A stretch of DNA of 64,000 bases from Comamonadaceae bacterium (GCA_027486755.1 JAIXOM010000054.1:207288-271287), one strand, 5' to 3'. Counted from the stretch's first letter, positions 1 to 9,020 are shown. The notes: a model not told the origin generated them from the sequence alone. Translations and numbers: made by a program.

Positions 1-912
1 GCCGAAGTGTGCGGCCAGGTTCTGTGCCAAAAGCCGGGCCATGGCTTCCTGTGCCTCGGGCGAGCGTCCAGCTAGGTGTGGGGTCAGCAGCACATTGTCC
101 AGAAGCAGCAATTCGGCGTTCACCCGGGGCTCGTCTTCGAAGACATCGAGCGCAGCACCCGCAATCCGATGTTCGCTCAGAGCCATCGTCAAGGCCTGGG
201 TGTCGACCAGGGCCCCACGGCCAATATTGACCAGGTAGCCTGCGGGGCCCAGGGCCTTGAGCACCGTGCTACCGACGATGTGATGGGTCTGAGCGTCACC
301 TGGCAGGGCAAGGACCAGGAAGTCACACCAGGCCGCCAGCTCGCCGAGCTCGCCCATGTACGTCCATGCCAACTCCTGCCGCCGGCGGCGTGAAAAATAA
401 GCCACCTCCATGCCGAAACCCGCCTCGCAGCGTTGGCCTATGCCCTGGCCAATCCGGCCCACGCCGGCAAGGCCCAAGCGCTTGCCGCTCAGGGCGGGAG
501 GATCATCGCTGGGGTGCTTCCAGCCGCCCAGGCGCATCCGGCGGTCCAGCGCCCCGAGCTTACGCACGACGCCCAGCAGCAATGCCACCGCGTGATCTGC
601 AGTGGTCGAGGCGTTGGTATCTGGGCCATAACTCAGGGCAATGCCGCGCGCGCGGGCGGCGGCCAGGTCCACATTGTCGAAGCCCGCGCCGATACAGGCG
701 ACGATGGACAGCCGCGGCATCAGCTTCATCTCAGCGGCGCTCAGGCCATGCACACCATGGGTTACCAGCGCCTGGATTCTGGGAGCGAAGGCGGCAATCG
801 CCGCCTCACGCCCGCCATGCTCGTGGGCGTGCACGATGTCGCAAATGCTCTGGCTGGGCAGCAGGGCCTGCGGCGACTCATGTACTAAATTGAGCAGCAA
901 AGGCTTGGTCAT
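1..912 (-). CDS. D-2-hydroxyacid dehydrogenase, 3' end cut by window
   Basis: Reading the minus strand from the ATG at 912 gives 304 codons with no stop before the window edge, so the gene continues to the left. The translation starts MTKPLLLNLVHESP. It carries a Rossmann NAD(P) motif GVGRIGQG and the family's catalytic Arg (NIGRGALVD), Glu (EDEP) and His (TPHLAG). Enzymes of this family reduce 2-keto acids such as glyoxylate or hydroxypyruvate to D-2-hydroxy acids. Almost the whole protein is present, since the catalytic His normally lies near the C terminus. It is divergent from the TauD-type operon across a 390-base promoter region, so it probably belongs to the same catabolic unit. The substrate cannot be read from the sequence. 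Confidence 0.88.
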   Translation of the reverse strand, partial: MTKPLLLNLVHESPQALLPSQSICDIVHAHEHGGREAAIAAFAPRIQALVTHGVHGLSAAEMKLMPRLSIVACIGAGFDNVDLAAARARGIALSYGPDTNASTTADHAVALLLGVVRKLGALDRRMRLGGWKHPSDDPPALSGKRLGLAGVGRIGQGIGQRCEAGFGMEVAYFSRRRRQELAWTYMGELGELAAWCDFLVLALPGDAQTHHIVGSTVLKALGPAGYLVNIGRGALVDTQALTMALSEHRIAGAALDVFEDEPRVNAELLLLDNVLLTPHLAGRSPEAQEAMARLLAQNLAAHFG

Positions 913-1302
913 GCTAGGGCCTACAGTCCATCATATGGTGCAGGAATTGATGGGGGCTGGCATGCGCTCTGCTAGCCTTGCCGAGGACGCAGCTTCGCCT
1001 ATGGGTCGGGGTACTCTGCTTGACAGGCATGGCGCTCTGGGAGAGGATATTGCCCTGGGAGAAATAAAGTTTCTCAATAGGAAACTTTCGAACCATTATA
1101 TGTTGCCACGCTTGGCCCAGACACGCCCTCACCTGGAGCCTTTTTTCAATGACAAAGACCCACGAGCTGCCATGCTGGGCCCGGTGAAGATCACCGCACC
1201 GCCGTTGAAAACTCATTGGGTGAGTGAACTTTGTTTTGGCATTCCATCTGGGACGGCCCATGGGCTGACTTGCAGACCCCTGAATAGAGGAGACCTAAAG
1301 CC
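913..1302. promoter_or_regulatory. Divergent promoter region with a perfect inverted repeat
   Basis: This 390-base stretch separates two outward-facing genes and shows no convincing coding sequence. At 1066-1088 it contains a perfect inverted repeat: AAAGTTTC, 7 bases, GAAACTTT. It is not followed by a T-run, so it is more likely an operator than a terminator. A TTGACA hexamer lies at 1020-1025 but has no good -10 partner at normal spacing. The only IclR-type regulator in the neighbourhood (6973-7797) is the obvious candidate ligand, which is inference. A weak ribosome site (AGAGGAG, about 1286-1292) precedes the TauD start. Confidence 0.45.
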
Positions 1303-2169
1303 ATGAGCATCTCCGTTACCCGGCTGTCCTACGCACTGGGCGCCGCCGTCACCAATGTGGACCTCTCCCAGGAGCTCGATGCGGCCACGGTGGCGGCCAT
1401 TCGTCAGGCTTGGCTGGATCATCTGATCTTGGTTTTTCCGGGGCAGGATATCTCCCCGGCCGAGCAGATCCGCTTTAGCCGCTACCTGGGACCGGTCGAG
1501 GAATACCCGCTGCACCACTATCGCCTGCCTGGCCATCCGGAAATTTTTCATCTGAGCAATGTGGGTGATGACGGTCAGCTTGGCAGCGCGCAGATGGCCA
1601 ACCTCGGGCGCCATTGGCACTCGGACCTGTCTTTCACCGCCCATCCGGCTATGGGCTCCATGCTGCGCTGCAAGCAGATTCCTGACTACGGCGGCACCAC
1701 CTGCTTTGCCAACCAGTACATGGCCTATGAGCGGCTGTCGCCGACCTTTCGCGCGCTGCTCGATCCGCTCCAAGCGGTGCATGAATTGTTCTCCAAGACG
1801 CCCAACCTCAAGGACCTGGACCAAGGCCAGGTCAAGGACCTCAAAAAGGGCAATCCCCGCATAGCCCAGCCCGTGGTGCGCACGCACCCGGAGACCGGGC
1901 GCAAGGCGCTGTACGTGTCCGAGGCCCTGTGCAGCGATGTTGTAGGCATGAGCAGGGCCGAAAGTACGGCGCTGCTTGAGTTGTTGTTTCAGCACCAAAC
2001 GCGGGTGGAGTTCACCTACCGCCACACTTGGAAGCCCAATGACATCGTGCTGTGGGACAACCGCTGCGCGCTGCATATGGCCGTGCCTGACAACGATCAT
2101 TTACAGCCGCGCGTGATGTACCGCACCACCATCAGCGGAACTCCTTGCGGCACTCTCCTCGACGCCTGA
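1303..2169 (+). CDS. TauD/TfdA-family Fe(II)/2-oxoglutarate dioxygenase
   Basis: This 288-residue protein has the usual length for taurine/2,4-D dioxygenases. The iron-binding triad is visible: H106 and D108 in HWHSD, and H258 in WDNRCALH. An Arg at 270 or 274 would bind 2-oxoglutarate, and the GGTTCFAN segment around 130-137 is typical of the family. These enzymes hydroxylate a substrate carbon next to a heteroatom, which often cleaves a C-O or C-S bond, and release succinate and CO2. It is the first gene of a five-gene plus-strand operon and probably opens the pathway. TauD, TfdA and AtsK relatives share these motifs, so the true substrate is unknown. Confidence 0.9.
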   Translation: MSISVTRLSYALGAAVTNVDLSQELDAATVAAIRQAWLDHLILVFPGQDISPAEQIRFSRYLGPVEEYPLHHYRLPGHPEIFHLSNVGDDGQLGSAQMANLGRHWHSDLSFTAHPAMGSMLRCKQIPDYGGTTCFANQYMAYERLSPTFRALLDPLQAVHELFSKTPNLKDLDQGQVKDLKKGNPRIAQPVVRTHPETGRKALYVSEALCSDVVGMSRAESTALLELLFQHQTRVEFTYRHTWKPNDIVLWDNRCALHMAVPDNDHLQPRVMYRTTISGTPCGTLLDA

Positions 2170-2195
2170 ATTCAAATCCTGAACACGAAAGCACC

Positions 2196-3374
2196 ATGAG
2201 CACCCAAACCAAGCAAGCCGCACAGAACGATGAACAAGGTCTGGTCGCCCGCAGCATGGGCGGCGACGAGGCCCTGGCAGAAGCCCGCTCCCTGGTGGGC
2301 ATGCCGATCCGCGTGGAGCAATGGAACTATGAGGCCGGTCGCGATGTGATCCGGCATTACGCTTGGGGCATAGGCGACGACAACCCTTTGTGGAGCGACC
2401 CCGAATATGCCAAAGGAACACGCTTCGGCGGCATCATCGCCCCGCCCACTTTTTTCTTCGGCGTCTTCGACGCCGTGGTCGCGCCCGGCCTGGAAGACAT
2501 TCAGTGGTATTACTCGGGCATCGAAGCTCAATTTTTGCTGCCTATCCGCCGCAATGATGAGATCGTGGCCACCGCTGAATATATCGACGCCAGGCCGCTG
2601 CAGGGCAAGCGTGTCAAGAATATGCTCGTGCAGACCGGTGAGGTGCTCTACACCAACCAAAACGGCGAGCTGGCCACTCGGGTCTTGTCGCACACCTTTC
2701 GGGTTCCGCGATCGGGCGCAGAGGGTGGCCTGGACTATGAGCCTCGCCCCAAGCAGGAATACACGCAGGCGCAGCTCGACGAGATCATGAACGCCCAACT
2801 CAATGAGTTTGTGCGTGGTGCCAAGACGCTCTATTGGGACGATGTCCAGGTCGGCGAGAGTCTGCCGGGCACGGTGCGCGGACCCATCAACCAGATGGAC
2901 ATGACCACCTACTACGCCGGCGCCCCCGGCACCTCGGGCTACAAATCGACCAAGCTCAAGTGGAAGTACACCCACTGGGCCCGCACTTCGCCCGAGAAGC
3001 TGCCCAACAACTACGACAAGTGCTATTACGGCGCCAAGGTGCTGCCCAGTATTGGCCATCAGGACGCGGCGGTGGCCGTCAAGCAGCTGGGCATGCCTGG
3101 CCCGTATGACAACGGGCCGCAGCGCTGCGGCATGCTGGCCACCTGTGTGACCAACTGGATGGGTGACGATGCTTGGCTGCGCACCTACAGCACACGCATC
3201 AAGCTGCCGGTGATCTTCGGCGACACCACCTATTGCAAAGGCCGCGTCAAGGACAAGCGCCTGGAGGACGGGCGGGGCATTGTTGAGCTCGAGCTGTGGA
3301 CCGAGAACCAGCTCGGAGAGGTAACCATGAGCGGGCAGGGCACGGTGGAGCTGCCGCGTCGCCAGGCCGCCTGA
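2196..3374 (+). CDS. MaoC-like double-hotdog dehydratase
   Basis: The chosen ATG at 2196 gives 392 residues; an upstream in-frame start would overlap the TauD gene without a better ribosome site. The N-terminal half matches the FAS1-like/MaoC N-terminal dehydratase domain (about 45-165), with the typical GDDNPLWSD and FGGIIAPPTFFFG segments. The C-terminal half (about 225-385) is a second hotdog domain with GPYDNGPQR. Members hydrate or dehydrate enoyl-CoA thioesters in the cytoplasm. It lies 26 bases after the dioxygenase and 15 bases before an acyl-CoA ligase, so hydration of a CoA-activated intermediate fits. No substrate is assigned. Confidence 0.82.
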   Translation: MSTQTKQAAQNDEQGLVARSMGGDEALAEARSLVGMPIRVEQWNYEAGRDVIRHYAWGIGDDNPLWSDPEYAKGTRFGGIIAPPTFFFGVFDAVVAPGLEDIQWYYSGIEAQFLLPIRRNDEIVATAEYIDARPLQGKRVKNMLVQTGEVLYTNQNGELATRVLSHTFRVPRSGAEGGLDYEPRPKQEYTQAQLDEIMNAQLNEFVRGAKTLYWDDVQVGESLPGTVRGPINQMDMTTYYAGAPGTSGYKSTKLKWKYTHWARTSPEKLPNNYDKCYYGAKVLPSIGHQDAAVAVKQLGMPGPYDNGPQRCGMLATCVTNWMGDDAWLRTYSTRIKLPVIFGDTTYCKGRVKDKRLEDGRGIVELELWTENQLGEVTMSGQGTVELPRRQAA

Positions 3375-3389
3375 ACACGCCCTGAGCCC

Positions 3390-4898
3390 ATGAACTTCGC
3401 CCTTTTCCTGGACATGAAGGCCCGGGGCGACCCGCAAGGGCTGGCCGTGGCCGATCACCGCTGGCGCCTGAACTGGCGCGAGCTCGAATACCGCGCCTCG
3501 CAGTTGGCCAATCTGCTGAAGGCCCGCGGCCTGCGACGCGGCGACCGCATGGCCATCTACCTGCCCAACCGGGTCGAAGCGGTGATTGCCCTGCTCGGCT
3601 GCATGAAAAGCGGCGTGATCGCTGCCCCCTTGAACTGGCGCCTGGCGGGTCAGGAGCTGCACAAGGTGCTCGGCCATTGCGCACCGGCTTGCATCCTCAC
3701 CACACAAGAGAAAGCAGAGCTGCTCCAGCTGCCAGCAGGGGCAGGCGTGCTCACGGTGGACGAAAAGGCCGGCAGTGGCAGCTTTTGGCTGGCTCTACAG
3801 GACAGCCCCGGCGTCTTTGCCACCGTGGGCTGCCAAGCCGGTGATGTGGCCAGCTTGCTCTACACCTCGGGCACCACCTCCAGCCCTAAGGCCGCCATTC
3901 ATACCCACGGCATGCGCGTCGCCGTAGCTGGCGCGATGGCCGACTGCTTTGAGTTGTCCAGCCGCGACGTGGCACTGTGTCTGTCGCCGCTCTTTCATAC
4001 CAGCGGCACCAGTGTGTTCGCCAATGCCTTGTTTGCGGGCTGCCCACTGATCTTGCAAGAGAAGTGGAACCTGCAGGACTTCGTGCGCCTGGTGGCCGAA
4101 GAAGGCATCACCTTCATGCACTTGATAGGCACCTTGCTGGTGGACATAGCCGCCGCGCCGGAGTCGGTGTTTGAGCCCCTGCGGGGCCGCTCGCGCATGC
4201 GCTTTACCTGGGGTGGCGGCCATGCGATTGCGGCTGAGAAATTCGAGGTCTTCGAGCGTCGCGTCGGCGGCATCTTCCTGCTGGGCTACAGCCGTACCGA
4301 AGGCGGACTGACCTACAACCCGCTGGACCGTGCGGCCCGCAATTTCAGCGACAACGGCCTGCCCAACCGCAACAGCTCGGACATCGCTATCCTCGACCCG
4401 GTGACCCAGCAGGCCTGTGCGAAAGGCGTGACGGGCGAGGTTTGCTTTCGCGGCGACGGCGTCTCGCCAGGCTACTGGGACGGCCCCTATCTGCGCGTGA
4501 CCCCGCCTTATGAAGGCGGCTGGATGCCCACCGGCGACAGCGGCTTCATGGACGAGCACGGGCGTCTGCATTTCCTCGGGCGTGGTGACCACATGATCAA
4601 GACCGGCGGAGAAAACGTCTTCCCCGAGGAGGTGAGCGCGGTGCTGCTCAAGCTGCCGGGTGTGGCCGACGCGGTGGTGGTGGGCGTGCCCGACGAACGC
4701 ATGGGCCAGCGCGTGGGCGCCCTCATTGTGCGCAGCGACCCCGCGCTGGCACCAGCGGGCATAGAGCAGGCCTGCCGCAGCGCCCTGGCCGGCTACAAGA
4801 TCCCGCGCGTCATTGCCTTTACCGATGAACTGCCCAAGCTGGGCAGCGGCAAGGCCGATATGAACGCCTGCCGCAGTTTGTTGCTGGAGCTGGCATGA
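3390..4898 (+). CDS. AMP-dependent acyl-CoA synthetase
   Basis: The 502-residue protein has all core ANL-superfamily motifs: the P-loop YTSGTTSSPKA at about 158-168, GYSRTEGG, PTGDSG, the hinge region GRGDHMIKTGGENV, and the C-terminal adenylation lysine K488 in GSGKAD. It would activate a carboxylic acid to its CoA thioester through an acyl-AMP. The stop overlaps the next gene by four bases (ATGA), so the two are translationally coupled. Its place between a MaoC-like hydratase and an SDR suggests a short beta-oxidation-like sequence. Acid specificity cannot be predicted from motifs alone. Confidence 0.9.
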   Translation: MNFALFLDMKARGDPQGLAVADHRWRLNWRELEYRASQLANLLKARGLRRGDRMAIYLPNRVEAVIALLGCMKSGVIAAPLNWRLAGQELHKVLGHCAPACILTTQEKAELLQLPAGAGVLTVDEKAGSGSFWLALQDSPGVFATVGCQAGDVASLLYTSGTTSSPKAAIHTHGMRVAVAGAMADCFELSSRDVALCLSPLFHTSGTSVFANALFAGCPLILQEKWNLQDFVRLVAEEGITFMHLIGTLLVDIAAAPESVFEPLRGRSRMRFTWGGGHAIAAEKFEVFERRVGGIFLLGYSRTEGGLTYNPLDRAARNFSDNGLPNRNSSDIAILDPVTQQACAKGVTGEVCFRGDGVSPGYWDGPYLRVTPPYEGGWMPTGDSGFMDEHGRLHFLGRGDHMIKTGGENVFPEEVSAVLLKLPGVADAVVVGVPDERMGQRVGALIVRSDPALAPAGIEQACRSALAGYKIPRVIAFTDELPKLGSGKADMNACRSLLLELA

Positions 4899-5755
4899 AG
4901 CCGCAGACTGAAGACGTCTGGTTCATCACAGGCGCCACCTCCGGTCTGGGCGCGGCCTTGGCCGAGTGGGTGTTGCAGCAGGGTCACCGAGCCGTCGTGA
5001 CCGCGCGTGATGTGCGCACGCTCGGCCCCTGGGTCGAGGCGCATGGTGGGCGCTGTCTGGCCTTGCCGCTCGATTTGCTGCAGGGCGCAGACATTGTCCC
5101 TGCGCTGCAACAGGCGCTAACGCGCTTCGGACGCCTGGACGTGCTGGTCAACAACGCCGGGCGTGGCTATATGACGGCCATTGAACACGCGCGGGATGAA
5201 GACATCCGCAGCATCTTTGAGCTCAATTTCTTTGCGATGGACAGGCTCACCCGCGCTGCGCTGCCTGGGCTGCGCGCGCAGCGGCGCGGTCATATCGTTA
5301 ACATCTCCTCCACCGGGGGCTTGGTGGGGCGTGCCGGCTCCGGCTTTTACGCTGCCACCAAGTTCGCCATGGAGGGCTATTCCGAGGCCCTGGCGCAGGA
5401 GCTCGCCCCGCACGGCGTGGGCGTGACCGTGGTCGAGCCAGGGTCTTTTCGCACCCGCTTTGCTGATGCGCTGCTGCAAGGCAGTGTCCGTGATTACGAA
5501 GAGACCGCAGGCGCGCGCCTGCAGGCTGTGCTCCGTAACACCGGGCGTCAGCCCGGCGATCCCGAGCAGGGGGCCCGCTTGATCTACGAGGCTGTCACCT
5601 GCCCCTCACCACCGCTGCACCTGCCTTTGGGGGCTGGCACGGTGGGCGTGTTTCGTGACAAGGCCAAGGCCCTGATGCGCGACTTTGAAACCTGGGAAGC
5701 AGGCGCTGCGGCGACCGAGCATCCCGCCCATGAACCGCAAGGAAACAAGCCATGA
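4895..5755 (+). CDS. Short-chain dehydrogenase/reductase
   Basis: This is a classical SDR of 286 residues. The cofactor motif is TGATSGLG at 12-19, NNAG is at 86-89, and the catalytic Ser (138/139), Tyr152 and Lys156 are in place (YAATK). It would oxidise a hydroxyl or reduce a keto group with NAD(P). The start overlaps the stop of the acyl-CoA ligase by four bases, and its own stop overlaps the aldolase start by four bases. It probably acts on a hydroxyacyl intermediate of the same pathway. Confidence 0.88.
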   Translation: MKPQTEDVWFITGATSGLGAALAEWVLQQGHRAVVTARDVRTLGPWVEAHGGRCLALPLDLLQGADIVPALQQALTRFGRLDVLVNNAGRGYMTAIEHARDEDIRSIFELNFFAMDRLTRAALPGLRAQRRGHIVNISSTGGLVGRAGSGFYAATKFAMEGYSEALAQELAPHGVGVTVVEPGSFRTRFADALLQGSVRDYEETAGARLQAVLRNTGRQPGDPEQGARLIYEAVTCPSPPLHLPLGAGTVGVFRDKAKALMRDFETWEAGAAATEHPAHEPQGNKP

Positions 5756-6528
5756 ATGCCGATATGCCCCCGCCCAGACCTGCTGCGCCGGCGGGTATGT
5801 CGCCCGACGAATGGGAGCAGCGGCTGGATCTGGCCGCTTGCTACAGGCTGTTCCACCATTTCCGCTTCACCGACCTGATCTACAACCACATCTCGGCCCG
5901 GGTGGGTGGCGAGCAAGAGCATTTCCTCATCAATCCCTACGGCCTGATGTACAACGAGGTGACGGCCAGCAGCCTGGTCAAGGTGGATGTGGACGGCCGG
6001 GTCATCGAGGACCCCTTGGGCCTGGGCATCAACCCCGGCGGCTTTACCATCCACAGCGCGGTGCACCGCGCGCGCCCAGACGTGCTGTGTGTGATGCACA
6101 CCCACACCGCAGCTAGCGTGGCAGTGGCGACCCTGGAGTGCGGCCTGCTGCCGCTGACCCAGCATGCGATGCGCTTTGCCGGGCGCATCGCCTATCACGA
6201 CTATGAGGGCATTTACTTCACCGACGATGAGCGCCAGCGCTTGCAGGCCAATCTGGGCCAGCGCATGGTCATGCTGCTGCGCAACCACGGCACCCTGGTC
6301 TGTGGGCGCAGCATTGCCGACGCCTTTGACACCATGTACTACCTCGAGCGCGCCTGTCAGTTGCAAATGACGCTGCTGGCCAGCGGCCGCAAGCTGGTCG
6401 AGCCTGCGCCGGAGGTGGCCGAACAGGTGGCCTCGGTCTTCGAGTCGCCTACGCGCAAGGGCGCTCAAAAGACTTGGCCGGCCATGCTCAGGCTGCTCGC
6501 GCACGAGCAGCCGGACTACCAGCAGTAG
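5752..6528 (+). CDS. Class II aldolase/adducin-family protein
   Basis: The 258-residue protein matches the zinc-dependent class II aldolase/adducin fold. It has NHISARVGG near the N terminus, the metal-binding HTHT segment (about 120), and LRNHGTLVCG near residue 182. Family members include L-fuculose-phosphate aldolase and many uncharacterised catabolic decarboxylase- or aldolase-like enzymes. It is the last gene of the plus operon, coupled to the SDR by an ATGA overlap, and ends two bases from the convergent minus operon. Either retro-aldol cleavage or decarboxylation is possible. Confidence 0.86.
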   Translation: MNADMPPPRPAAPAGMSPDEWEQRLDLAACYRLFHHFRFTDLIYNHISARVGGEQEHFLINPYGLMYNEVTASSLVKVDVDGRVIEDPLGLGINPGGFTIHSAVHRARPDVLCVMHTHTAASVAVATLECGLLPLTQHAMRFAGRIAYHDYEGIYFTDDERQRLQANLGQRMVMLLRNHGTLVCGRSIADAFDTMYYLERACQLQMTLLASGRKLVEPAPEVAEQVASVFESPTRKGAQKTWPAMLRLLAHEQPDYQQ

Positions 6529-6530
6529 GC

Positions 6531-6947
6531 TCAGCCCTTTTGCGCCTTCTCCAGGCTGGCAATGTAGTCGACCACCTTGTAGCCGGTCATGCCCCAAGTG
6601 GTGACGCCGCAGACATGCATGACCTGCATACAGGCCTCGGCCAGCTCACCGGAAGTCATGCCGGCCTTGAAGCCCGCATGGCCGTGGTTCTTGGCGCCAT
6701 CGAGGTTGCCGGTCACCACGTCAAGTACCGTGTAGAGCAGCTCCTTGGTCTTGATGTCCAGGTGGGCGCCCTCGCTGGTTGAGCGGTACACCCCCTCGCG
6801 AAAGCGCAGATAGCCGACGAATTGGTCGGGTGCATATTCCATCATGGCCCGGATAGGTTCGGGCAGATTGCCCAGGGTTTCCATGAAGTGGGCCTTGCCC
6901 TTTTCCACGGCTTGCTGCATTTCTTGTTGGCGTTCGTTCTCGCTCAT
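6531..6947 (-). CDS. Carboxymuconolactone decarboxylase-family protein
   Basis: The ATG at 6947 has a strong ribosome site (AAAAGGAGC) and gives 138 residues, the usual length for the family. The core helix pattern KELLYTVLDVVTGN followed by HAGFKAGMTSGELAEA matches the CMD/AhpD fold. The AhpD redox pair CxxC is absent: those positions hold Asp and Lys. A peroxidase role is therefore unlikely, and a decarboxylase or unknown role is more plausible. It is the last gene of the minus operon, after the IclR regulator. Gamma-carboxymuconolactone itself is not an established substrate here. Confidence 0.8.
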   Translation of the reverse strand: MSENERQQEMQQAVEKGKAHFMETLGNLPEPIRAMMEYAPDQFVGYLRFREGVYRSTSEGAHLDIKTKELLYTVLDVVTGNLDGAKNHGHAGFKAGMTSGELAEACMQVMHVCGVTTWGMTGYKVVDYIASLEKAQKG

Positions 6948-6972
6948 CGCGGCTCCTTTTAAAAAAATCGGA

Positions 6973-7797
6973 TCAGTGGGCCACGGCCGCATGGCCGTGG
7001 GGATAAACGGTGCAACCTACGCGCTGCGACAGCACGCGGCAGGCCCCGTGCAGGGCGTCGATCAGCTGCGCCTCCTGGTTCGCGGGGACCACATGGCTGG
7101 GAAAGGCCAGACCCAGCGTGCCCAGGGGCTGCCCGCCGCTGCCGTAGACGGGTGCTGAAATCACACCGAGGCCGGGCGCGGTCTCCCCGCGCTGCACCGA
7201 ATAGCCCTCCTGGCGGGCCAGCTCGACCCGTTTTTCGATCTCTTCGAAGTCGGTGATGGTGCGGTCGGTGAATACCGGAATTTGTTGCTGGCGCAGCCGG
7301 CGCGCCCGCTCAGGGTCCATGGTGGCCAGCAGCACCCGGCCTGAGGAGGTGGCGTGCACGGGCAGCCAGGTGCCGGCACGCCAGCCGGTGTCCATGAACA
7401 GAGGGCCTTCGATGCCCAGCAGATAGAGCACCCGGTCGCCGTCGAGCACCGACAGGCGGGCGCTGTGGCCGGTGGACTCCACCAGGTCGCGCATCACCGG
7501 CATGGCCCCGCGGCACAGGTTGTTGAAGTTGAGGTAGCGCGACCCTAGCGCGTACAGGCGCGAGCCCACCTGGTAGCGGCGCGATTCATTGTTTTGCGTG
7601 AGCAGTCCGAACTCAGCGAAGGTCGCAAGGACCTTGGAGACCTGGCTTTTGGACAACTTGCAGCGCTCGGCCAGCTCGCCCACGCCAAAGTCCTGCTGCT
7701 CTTCGCAAAAAGCCATCATGACCCGCAGCGCCGAGCGCAGCGACTTCATGCCTTCGGCGTCGGCCGTCCCTTCCTTGAGCAGCTCTTCGTTCACCAC
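6973..7797 (-). CDS. IclR-family transcriptional regulator
   Basis: The protein has an N-terminal winged helix (about 15-80; CKLSKSQVSKVLATFAEFGLL is the recognition region) and a C-terminal IclR effector domain (about 90-265; SSGRVLLA and APVYGSGGQPLGTLGLAFP). The likely start is GTG at 7797, overlapping the end of the maleylacetate-reductase-like gene by seven bases; the internal ATG of MKSLRSALRVM is an alternative. Because it is translated inside the operon, it probably responds to a pathway intermediate and controls both operons. Candidate sites lie at 1066-1088 and 15081-15153, which is inference. Confidence 0.87.
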   Translation of the reverse strand: MVNEELLKEGTADAEGMKSLRSALRVMMAFCEEQQDFGVGELAERCKLSKSQVSKVLATFAEFGLLTQNNESRRYQVGSRLYALGSRYLNFNNLCRGAMPVMRDLVESTGHSARLSVLDGDRVLYLLGIEGPLFMDTGWRAGTWLPVHATSSGRVLLATMDPERARRLRQQQIPVFTDRTITDFEEIEKRVELARQEGYSVQRGETAPGLGVISAPVYGSGGQPLGTLGLAFPSHVVPANQEAQLIDALHGACRVLSQRVGCTVYPHGHAAVAH

Positions 7798-9020
7798 GCG
7801 GCCTCCAGCAGGGCCATCACCGCATCGGCAGAGTCGGTGCGGCGGGGATTGAAATAAAGGCCCCGGTCGGACATGGTGTCCTGCGCGATGGCTGCCAGCA
7901 GGCTGCGGTCCAGCCCGGTGTCGCGCAGGCGGGTGGGCACCTGGGCCAGTCGCTGCAACTCGCGCACCTGCGCAATAGCGGCCAGCGCCATCTCGGGTTC
8001 GGTGCCGGGCGTCACACCCAGTGCGGGCGCCATGGTGGCCAATTCGCGCTCGCAGACCGGCAGGTTGTAGGCCATGGCGTGGGGCAACATGACCGAATTG
8101 GCCACGCCGTGCGACAGGCCGCCGCGCGCGCCCAGGCAGTGGCAGACGGCGTGGTGGATACCGACCCGCGCATTGGAGATCACCATGCCCGAGAGGTGGG
8201 CGGCGGTGAGAACCCCGGCGCGCGCGTCCACGTCGGCAGGATCTTGCGCCATGCGTGGCAAGGACTGGCGAAACAGCCGAATGCTGTGCAGTGCCAGCGC
8301 ATCAGAGATCGGGTTGCGCAGCCGCGAATACAGGCCTTCGACCGAATGCGCCAGCCCGTTCATGGCGGTGGTGGCCATCACCCGCACCGGCACTTCGACG
8401 TTGGCCTCGGGGTCCAGCACGATCAGGCGCATGGCCAGGGTGTTGTCCCAGAACAGCAGCTTGCGGCCCTGCGCGTCGCGCACGCCCAGGCCGGGCGTGA
8501 CCTCGGCCGCGGAGGCTGTGGTAACAACCGCAGCCAGCGGCAGCTTGGGCGCCGGCAGTGGTTTGGGAAAGAACTGGTCGGGCGGAATGAAGCGGCTGGC
8601 GTGCTCCTCTAGACGGCCGCCCTCGCCCAGCAAGATGGCGATGGCCTTGGCGGTGTCGGAGGCGCTGCCACCGCCGACAGCGAGCAGACCATCGACGCGC
8701 AACTCACGCGCCAGCTCGGCGCCGCGGGTGACCATGTCTACCGAGGAATGCTCGACCACCTGGTCGTACACCGTGATGGCGCGCGGGCCCAGTGCTGCCA
8801 TCACGCGCTCGAACAAGCGGCTTTTGCGCGTGTTGCCGCCGCAGACCACCATCACGCGCTCGCAGCCGAGGGTGGCCATCTCGGTGCCCAGGGTATCGAC
8901 CACGCCCGGGCGCAGCAAGACCCGGGTGCCGGTGTTGCGGTAGTCCAGCCAGCCCGCGGGCAGCATGTCGGGGGCGCGCTGAGCGCCAGTGTCGGAGGTG
9001 GAGTCGGTCATGGTGCTCAT
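7791..9020 (-). CDS. Maleylacetate reductase-like iron-containing alcohol dehydrogenase
   Basis: The ATG at 9020 overlaps the permease stop by four bases and gives 409 residues. The nucleotide-binding motif GGGSASDTAKA and the metal-binding His residues in NGLAHSVEG, HHAVCHCLG and GLSHG are typical of group III (iron) alcohol dehydrogenases, in the branch that contains maleylacetate reductases. Such enzymes reduce maleylacetate to 3-oxoadipate at the end of chloroaromatic and resorcinol routes, but many relatives oxidise other hydroxy acids. No ring-cleavage dioxygenase is present in the cluster, so the maleylacetate assignment remains open. Confidence 0.82.
   Translation of the reverse strand: MSTMTDSTSDTGAQRAPDMLPAGWLDYRNTGTRVLLRPGVVDTLGTEMATLGCERVMVVCGGNTRKSRLFERVMAALGPRAITVYDQVVEHSSVDMVTRGAELARELRVDGLLAVGGGSASDTAKAIAILLGEGGRLEEHASRFIPPDQFFPKPLPAPKLPLAAVVTTASAAEVTPGLGVRDAQGRKLLFWDNTLAMRLIVLDPEANVEVPVRVMATTAMNGLAHSVEGLYSRLRNPISDALALHSIRLFRQSLPRMAQDPADVDARAGVLTAAHLSGMVISNARVGIHHAVCHCLGARGGLSHGVANSVMLPHAMAYNLPVCERELATMAPALGVTPGTEPEMALAAIAQVRELQRLAQVPTRLRDTGLDRSLLAAIAQDTMSDRGLYFNPRRTDSADAVMALLEAAW

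Noticed and set aside
1020..1050. Sigma-70 promoter with TTGACA at 1020
   Set aside because: No acceptable -10 hexamer lies 16-18 bases downstream; the best is only three of six.
914..1261. A 115-codon frame on the minus strand in the divergent promoter region
   Set aside because: No ribosome site, no recognisable domain, and it lies over the candidate operator and start region of the dioxygenase gene; high GC makes such frames common.
7791..9020. Assignment of the island to 2,4-D or chlorocatechol degradation (tfd-like)
   Set aside because: TauD/TfdA-type, cycloisomerase-like and maleylacetate-reductase-like proteins are present, but no ring-cleavage dioxygenase, hydroxylase or dienelactone hydrolase of that pathway is visible.
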